From Hanleya hanleyi (lineage: Eukaryota; Mollusca; Polyplacophora; Lepidopleurida; Hanleyidae), in assembly GCA_036873755.1 (NCBI GenBank), contig JAVTVY010017482.1, positions 1-64,000 of the forward strand: a stretch of 64,000 bases of DNA. The letters are read 5' to 3'. Below, piece by piece: positions 49,801-58,800 of this stretch. Position 1 is the stretch's first letter. Each line of letters begins with the position of its first letter. Made by a program: the position numbers and the translations under genes. Under the pieces are notes generated by a model. That model was given only the letters and a program-made list of their open reading frames with translations. It made no database searches and was not told the DNA's origin.

Positions 49801-52800
49801 TGGCCTTACTAAATGGGTTTTAGTTTTGTTTGAAACAATTTCTACATTTTATATAAATCTCAATTGTTCAGGGTCATACAATGTATCGCATTTATGTAGA
49901 AAATAGGGTTTGAAAGGAGTAGTTAATTTACATAGACAAAACTCCTAAATGGCTGTTTGTGATGCCAAACAGGACTTCTTTAATTTTGCACAGAATGCTG
50001 TTTCATGCAGAAAAAAAGGACCCAAGTTTGATATGGTAAACACTCACATTCAACAATGAAGTAAAACAGAATTGGACATTCAAATTGGGCTTTTGTCTGT
50101 TTTTCTTTTTTGTGTGTACACTTTAGCATGGATTTTTTAATTACCTAAAATATGATACCCTGAATGATAATGATATGCGATGCAATGTCATGACGGATAT
50201 GATGACAATGAAAACAGTAGATTCGTTTTGGTTACGTATTGTCTGTTATTGTCTCCCCAGGAAATGGGATTTTCTAGACAACAAGCTGAGGCGGCTCTCA
50301 AACAACACGGCACTGTACAGACTGCATTAGATTCTCTTTTATCTGTTGGTGAGTATTCACTACCGCATATAATGTTCACACGGTGAATATTATGTAACAA
50401 TTGTAGGATCTATCCCAGGCTGTGTCCTGCCGAAATCTCAAAAAGTGGGACTTGTGCTTCACTCAACATAAGGAGGATAGCTCACCAGTTTGGGTGATAA
50501 AGTGGCTGGGTGAAGAGTCTTGTCTGCCTGTGGCATGGTGCTGCATTGAGGCAAAAATGATAAAAAGGCAATATTGGGAGTGTTCTGTCACATGTATGCA
50601 TTGTCATGATATGACTGAAAAATTCTACCTTTAATCTTACTCCCCATATAATAATTCAGTCTGTCTAACATAATTAATCTATGCAAATTTTTGGACCAAA
50701 CTTTTATGAGCCTACCTAATAAAATGAGATTAGTCTTCAAAGTTTAGAAGAAATTAAATAATATTCTTACAGCCTATGATTTTGTGGAAAAATAGTTGAA
50801 GAATTGAATCGGAGAAGGGGGGTTGGTGTTTTAAAGTTATTTTGTTCTTTGTTCAGTGGCAGAAAATTCTTTGTCGGGTGAAGTTTACATTTCTGATGAA
50901 GATGATCCTGGTCACCACCTCCACCCCCACCCCCATCAACCCGCCCCACCCCCTCCTAGGCAACAACAAATGATCCCACATGTACAGACAGCCCAGTCAG
51001 ATACCAAAATGGAGTAAGTATTGTACTGTGACATATATTGTTGACTCCTTCTTTATGCGGTTTGTTGGTAGGAGAAGACGAGACCAACAAATATGTTTTT
51101 TGTCTGGTTATCAGACATTCTGTACCTTGTGCATCTGTCAATAAAAATGTGCTTATTAATCTTGATTGGGCAATTTGCAGTGGAGTGGTGCACTGACATC
51201 TGGCTGGCCACATGAGCTCTAGTTTGTCAATCTGTGAGCTTTGCTATGTCTTGCTCCAGAATATATCTTTACTCGATGATAACTGGTATATTTTCGACCT
51301 GAAGTTGCCAAAATTATCATAAATGTAAGCTTATTGGTCCTTTCTTGGAATAGTAAGAATATTTGATCCATATTATCATATGTACACCAGTTATCAACAG
51401 TTAGAAAACCCACTTCATGTTATAAACATAGGGAAGAAATCATGAAAATGAAGAGAAGGTCACGTGGTCGTGTCGCTGACACCAGAGCAAGACAAGCATT
51501 GTCCAAGGATTAATGTGGAAAAGACCCATTTGTCTGATTGGATTTTGTTTATGTGTTCTGATGCTGTCAAAAGTTGAAGTAGCATATGTAATGAATGTTC
51601 TAGGTTCAGGGCTCAACATATTATCTCATAACTTATATCACTGCCTTAAATTAGGACTTTCTAGAAGAAACAAAAGACACTAAAACAAAAACTACAGCAC
51701 TGCACCACTGTTTTCGAGGGTGTTTCACAAGAAGTAAAAAGATGAATTTTCTGACCTGCACAACAGGCAGTAAATATGGTATCAGGGTTTCATAGAAGTC
51801 CAAATTTTTGCCACCGGATACTGAAAATTCAATATTTTTTTCACCTGAATTGAGTATTTTTACGTTTTTGTCGCCGGCCGACAGACTTCTATTGAGTTTA
51901 TTTCTAATTTTGCAACTGCCATAAGTAATGTATTTAACGAATTTCCATACGACCATCAATGGAGCCTGTCAATACCGCTATGTATTTGAATTGTGAAAAT
52001 AAAGAAACAAACAGATTATTTAACATCTTCAGTTTTATGTTCTTAATTTACCAAGGTCTAAGATACCATCTATTTTCAGCACATTATGTCACATTGTGGA
52101 TGTCAACAAGACAAGATTACACAAGGCAATTCAAATAAATTTTCAAAATTACAAACTTGGTAATTTTGAATGGAATTGATATATCAATTCCTGGCTTGCA
52201 AATCATATTCAATTAAATATGGTTCTGAAACATTTCAGCTACACTAATTAAAAACCACTTGGATCTGGACCAGACATTCCATTCAAAATCTTACATTTTA
52301 ATTTTTGCATGGGAATTTCAACTTTTTCTTGAAGATTTGATGTGAAATTTGGCAATATTCCGACTAAAATTATAAGTCCAATGGAACTCCAGGGTTAGAT
52401 CCAAAAGAGAAATTAAAAAGGAGAGAGAAAAGAAGACAACGCAAAAAACATTACACGATTGAAGGCAAGAAATTGTCACAACTGCATGTAGTCCTGGGCG
52501 ACCATAAAAACTCATAAAAATGAAACGAATTAGAGAATTCTGTTTGAAAAGGCGCACCACTTTGGAAACTATTGCGCGAAGGCAGCTGGCTCACTTTCGA
52601 TACGATCATGCGGACTCCAGACAGATACATACATTGTTATTTTTGCGGAGACAGCTAGTGGCCTGCAAGACGCCTTGCATATTTTATATAACTATTGCCA
52701 AGATTGGAAGCTCGTTGTTAATGCAGGTAAATCAAAAGTGATGATTTTTAGGAAAGGCGGATGTGTATCGCAGAGCATAAATTTTTCATATGGCAATTTG

Positions 52801-55800
52801 TCACTAGATATTGTAAAGAAATTCACTTATTTGGGTATAGTTTTTACAACGGGTGGGTCATTTTCTGACGCCCAAAGTACCCTTGCGGGCCAGGCACAAA
52901 AAGCTGTGTTTAAATTGAAGAAGATGTTGTATAAATTTAATGATATAATGCCAAAACATGTTTTAGAATTGTTTGATAAACTTGTACTACCTATACTTAA
53001 CTACGGTGCGGAAGTTTGGGGTTTTGCTAAAGCGGACAGTATTGAACGTGTTCATCTACAATTTTGCAAAATGGTACTAGGTGTGAAAAAATGTACACAA
53101 AATGATTTCGTTTATGCAGAGCTGGGTAGAATATCCTTGATCACAGGAAGAATGTACATTATAATTAAATTCTGGTTAAAGATAATTTCTTCAAATGTAA
53201 GGAAGTATATCAACCAAATTTACAAATTATTGTTAGAAGATGCAGCTGCTTCACCTAATCGAAAAACATGGGTGATGCTATTGAGAGATCTTTTTGGCCG
53301 CTTAGGTTTATTTTATGCCTGGGAAGCACAGTCAGTTGGGTGTGAGACAGCTTTTTTATCTCTTGTTCGGCAGAGATTAAATGACAGCTTCGTGCAAAAT
53401 TGGCATGCTCGCCTGGAAGATTCTAGTAGAGCCAGATTTTATAGACAGTTTGGCAGTTTTCATTTTCAAGAATATTTAGATGTTATTAAAATTAGGTCTA
53501 TCAGAGTGGCATTCACGCAGTTTCGCACATCATCCCATAGACTTGAGATTGAGATGGGCAGATGGAAAAAACCTGTTAAAACCCCAATTGATGATAGAAA
53601 ATGCTCAGTTTGCGGTATTTTAGAAGATGAGTATCATTTCATTTTAATATGTCCGTTGTATGACAATTGCCGTAAGCGTTTATATTCCTGAATACTATTG
53701 GAAACATCCTAATACATTCAAACTAGCAAGCTTAATTTTGTCAGACTGTCATACTATTGTTAAACAGTTGGCATTGTTCGTATCGAAGTCCTTTAAGCTA
53801 AGAAATGAGTTATGTTATGGTAAAGTAATGTATTAGTTACCACTTTCTCCCTTGATATCGTATTAGCTTCAGCAATTTTATATTAAGGTTTTATATGTGA
53901 CAAAATTTCACCGAGTGGTTGAATATATCTGTTGTCCGGGATCGGCAAATTAATGACATCGTTTTTTGAAAACGGCACCGATTTTAATTTTAATTATTTG
54001 TATACCTCTCCGCCATCAAGCAAATCAAATAATTATGTAATAGTTATGCTCATGGGCCAGCTGGCTTATTGCAATAAAGGATATACTATGAACATAAGTT
54101 TACCATGTTTGGTTATTGCAAGGCTGCAAATAAGTGCCAAACAGTTTGACTTGACCACCCTTATTGAAAGAATGGATTTGCCCATAACGTTTGACCTAAA
54201 TGTAGTATGGCAGAAATTGGACCATGCCACTTTTTTGACGGGGGCCATTTGAAATGTTTCTGTGCTGCCCTAATGTGGGACACTTGTTTCAGGATAATAG
54301 ACAGATCAGCTAAATTCAATGCCAGAACATGGACGCCTAGTCTAGTAAATTATATTTTAAAAATCAACTTCAATTGTTTTGGTTTGTTTGACCATGCTGA
54401 TTAAATTTTAAAAAGTTTTGACAGTATAAAAAAAATTCAACTCTTCTTTGTTTATGTATCTTCAAATCAAAAAATGATCTAGTCAGGTTTATATTGTGGC
54501 TAAATCAGTTTGCGGTCTTTGAATAATCCATTCAAACTTTATTAACTACGGTACAATCACACTTTGGTTTCAGTTTCAACATCGTACAATGCGGACGACA
54601 TGCCACTTCCTTTACAACAACAACAACATGACATGATCGTTCATCAACTTTGAGTGAAAACAAATGCCTTATGCGAAGATTACATCGTCCGCTTTTTCAT
54701 AAATACTATTCAGCGATGGTCAGATATTTACCTGTCCGTTCCAAGGAGAGTTAGACGTCTTTAGGGGCTGTCATTCCCACGTGTCAAACTTTCCCATGAA
54801 AATTTATTTTTTCCCCTACACGACGCAGTTCGGAAACCTCCACCTACATTTACTATGAATACAGTTTTTAGGGTTACCGATGGCATGACCCTGATGACAT
54901 CCGGGAAAAGGACATAATTAGCGCTCGGCAAAACGAAGTTTGACCGAGCGGTATCGAATCTCACGGAAATGACCGAAGATGCCGACCTATTTATTCTGGT
55001 ATTCCCCATTTCTCGATCGTTTGTCCGCAATATTTTTCGATTATAAATTACGAAATAACGAAGTATTGGCCTTTGGCGACTTCAGTTTTTTCCCAAAATT
55101 TCAGTTTTTCCCTTCTAAAACATTCAGACTTCAGTTTTTTGGTGGCAAAATTGAGTTTTTACGGGAGTTTTGACACCGAATACCGGTGTCAAAACACAAC
55201 GTGTATGAAACCCTGGGTATATACACTAATGCCATTTAGAAAGTAGTTAACATTTATATCCAATTATTTTTAGGATGACACTTTCTCAGTAAAGCACAAA
55301 TACTAGTGCTGGATGGGTTGGTCCCGTGCGAGACTCCGACCCGCGCCCTCAGAGTTTGGCACCAAATCGCCAGCAGTAAATGCAAGCAGCCTAGACCACT
55401 CGGCCACCTCAGCTTCCACAAAAAGAGGAAGTTCGGAGATCGGAGTCTAGACTACGTACATTTACTACCCCTCTGATAGACATATAATGGCACAGCTCCT
55501 ATAGCCGATATTATATATATATACTAATGCCATTTAGAAAGTAGTTAACATTTATATCCAATTATTTTTAGGATGACACTTTCTCAGTAAAGCACAAATA
55601 CTAGTGCTGGATGGGTCGGTCCCGTGCGAGACTCGAACGGGCGCGGGTTCGAGTCTCGCACGGGACCGACCCATCCAGCACTAGTATTTGTTCTTTACTG
55701 AGAAAGTGTCATCCTAAAAATAATTGGATATAGTAAATATGGTGTTCAATGTGAGAAAAATCTAATTATGCTGAAATGGTTGAGAAGAACGCAACCGTTT

Positions 55801-58800
55801 GCTTTGAATATTTGAACTAATACTATGTTTGTTTTCTAGCCAATCTTGTAAGTATACTACGGTAATTTCCCTATTAATTCACCTTCCAAATTTAATTCGA
55901 AAACGGCCGATTTTTCCCCCGTCGTGATTTTGTCCATCCTAATAAAACGAAAACGGGAGCATTTTCAATATACCCGTGAAACAATAAATTCGAACACTCC
56001 CGTTTTCGCCACGGAGTTCGTGCCGATGAAAGTAAAGTGAATATGTTACTAGAATCTCGTAGAGTATGTCGCCGTATGCTATTATTCGTAAACGCAGAGA
56101 AACAACAGGGAATGGTACAATATAATCAGACTGAATTACTATTACTTACAGTCTATAAGGAAAAAAATTGATTGAATTAACTCTGCAGTCCTGTAATTTT
56201 ATCCTAACTTGATCGCGTTTCGCCGCAGTCGGGTAAAATATATACGGTAGTATACACGTGGTCGAGTGTCTGCACACGGCCCGCTATTGAATCATTCTTC
56301 AGTTTCCAGCGTTCATATATCAAGTATCATTTTTTCAATCAGCATTCCTTTATTTGAAAAACACGGTGAATATTTTCCGAGAAAGCAGAACTGCGTGCAA
56401 ATGAATTATGTTTGAACGAAACATAAAAATCACCGACAACGATGGTCGACGTGACACGCTCTTAGGAAATTTTCATGGCGCTCCTTTTCTGTTCAAGTCT
56501 TTACGGTGGTTCATCGTCCCTCATTAATTCATGGCCCCTTTAACTTTTATACGTTGGTGATTAAATAGAATACATTTTATGCTAATATATTTTCAGATGG
56601 AGCCGGCTGTCGATCTGACCTGGAGTCAACAAATCGCATGCCGCAGTTATAATTTGGATATTAGTAGTGTTTAGAATTTTTTTTTAGGAAAATGGAATAA
56701 ATCCATCCACGATATGGTTCTCAGTACTGCACGGACAAAATCATCATGATATTGAACATATGAATATATTTTATAACTTTTCTCAACTAGATTCTCTGAA
56801 AGGCTGAATTAATTTCACTAAACCGTTGAGAAACGGGATTGTACATTTGCTGAGCTTTTCGTCATGATTCTCCGATCAGAATACAATCACAACTTACATA
56901 GATGATCTAATTTACCGGTTAATTGAAATGTCGATTTCTGTATATTTCCTGAAGTGGATCAGGTTATATTTACTGAGTGTATATTTATAAATTATGGAAA
57001 AGCTACAGTCGGGCCAAATCTCAAACCAGAAAGACGATCGGATGCAGGTAAAAGTTTTTCTTTTCAAGAATTAAACATTGTTGAATGACTTGATTTTGAG
57101 TCGGCAGTCATATATTGTGAACCAGGAACTTTCAATCATGTGATATTATTGAAATTACCATGCCGTTTATGTGGAATACGAACAACTGAACGGCAGGCAA
57201 CAAGCTCAAGTGAGTGGTGACGATTTGATACAAAAGTGTCAAACGGATGCATATATGAGAATACAGCACTTTATTTTATTACAGGAGCACTACGATAACA
57301 ATATATAACATAAAACGGCTTAAAACAAAAGCATCATACATGCAATTTACTGAGGCATTGTGTACTGGATTTAATTTATCCGAGATTAAAGCTACAAGTT
57401 TTCAGATGCGGACAAACTGGTCTCACTCGATCTTCATTTCCGGGGGAATATCTTCCGCAGAAAATCCAAGGAAGTCTTCATCGTCAGAGTCGACCAACTG
57501 AAACTCAGGGATAGTCTTGGAGTTGTGACACTGGCCATAAGGCAAAACACACCTGCTTATTTAGATAATTAAATAAACTTAAAATGAAAAAGTTTTAACA
57601 AAATAGTATCGTTTAACGCAACATAGACAGGAAATCACACAGTTGACAAGCGTCAGTTTTCCCCAATAGGGGACAAAAACAAATTTTGCGATGTGAATCG
57701 CCGACAACAATCATCTCTGCATGTGCTCTGTTTTGTTCAAATATAGTTATCATAAAGACTTACCTCTTTCCCGTTTAGTTAAATATTTTATTGTTAATGA
57801 AAATACTTCTTATGAATACCCACGAACTTACCGAAATTCCAGCAATAAAAATTCTTTGGAATTACACCCCGCATTTTTACAATAAGAATCAAAACATCGC
57901 TATCGCCATTCCATTACTCTAATTCTAAACAAATTTGAGAAACATTTAAACGGCAATAGGTAAAGTTTCTGAGATGAGAACCTACCAGTAACTAATTAAT
58001 ATTCAGAACGATATCATACTTCGACCCCATACTTTTAGTAAAATGTTGCAGTACCTGTACCGTAATAGATATTCTCATACTTGAAACAAATCGAAACCTG
58101 TATTGCCGACTGACACTCGGTTCTCTTGTACAATCCGCCGTTAATTCTACATTCATTTCGTTTCATAGGTCCGGGATATTTATTCAAGTCCTGGATGGTG
58201 TGTGTAAAATCATGGACAGTGCAGACCAGAAAGTCTATGGCAGTCCGCTTATCTGTCTAAAGCTTCGTGATACAGGCCATTTTTAGGGTTCACAACAACA
58301 ACGTTGGCATACCGAACGATTCGAACATGAAATACTCTAATATGTGTGTAGTTTTAGATGTCCAGAATATTCTTTCAATTCCATGTCAGTTAGGTTTCAT
58401 AATATAGATCATAGCTAATACTGAATAAAAAGGAAGGAATACGTTCAATGTTTTGGCCTACTTTACGATGTTATTATGGACGCGAATTTACGGACGTCAG
58501 CTCAAAAATCTGCATGATCTTGCTGAACTTGTCACTCGATCAATATGGTTGACTTCCTCGAATAAAATTAGACGCCTTTTATCAGGGTAGAGGAGATTTT
58601 CTGACATTATGCACTGCCTTTTATGGAAACTATGATGAGACATCAAAGTTAATACACGGTAATAAATACGATCACTACGACCACGGCAAAGCGGTCCGCC
58701 ATTTTGGATCTCCCGTGAAAATCGGCGCGACATTTAATTCGAACACTAGCGTTTTTCTGGAATTCGCTCGACAAATAATTCGAAAGTAGCCAATTTTTGG

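Larger units (their letters stand above)
51783..55215. mobile_element. 3.4-kb hAT-like element with nested non-LTR fragment
   Basis: Short TIRs CAGGGTTTCATA and its inverse, flanked by a perfect 5-bp duplication GGTAT (51778-51782 and 55216-55220). Both ends share subterminal TTGAGT/ATTGAGTTTTT and TTTTGCCACC motifs. The interior is occupied by a 5'-truncated non-LTR retrotransposon (about 52600-53700) and unassigned sequence. No transposase was identified. The 5-bp duplication fits the hAT5-type group (inference). Confidence 0.65.

Noticed and set aside
55308..55417. Functional tRNA-Leu/Ser gene on the minus strand
   Set aside because: The tRNA-like head is joined to a SINE body that occurs again at 55525-55732, and the arms do not form a clean cloverleaf.
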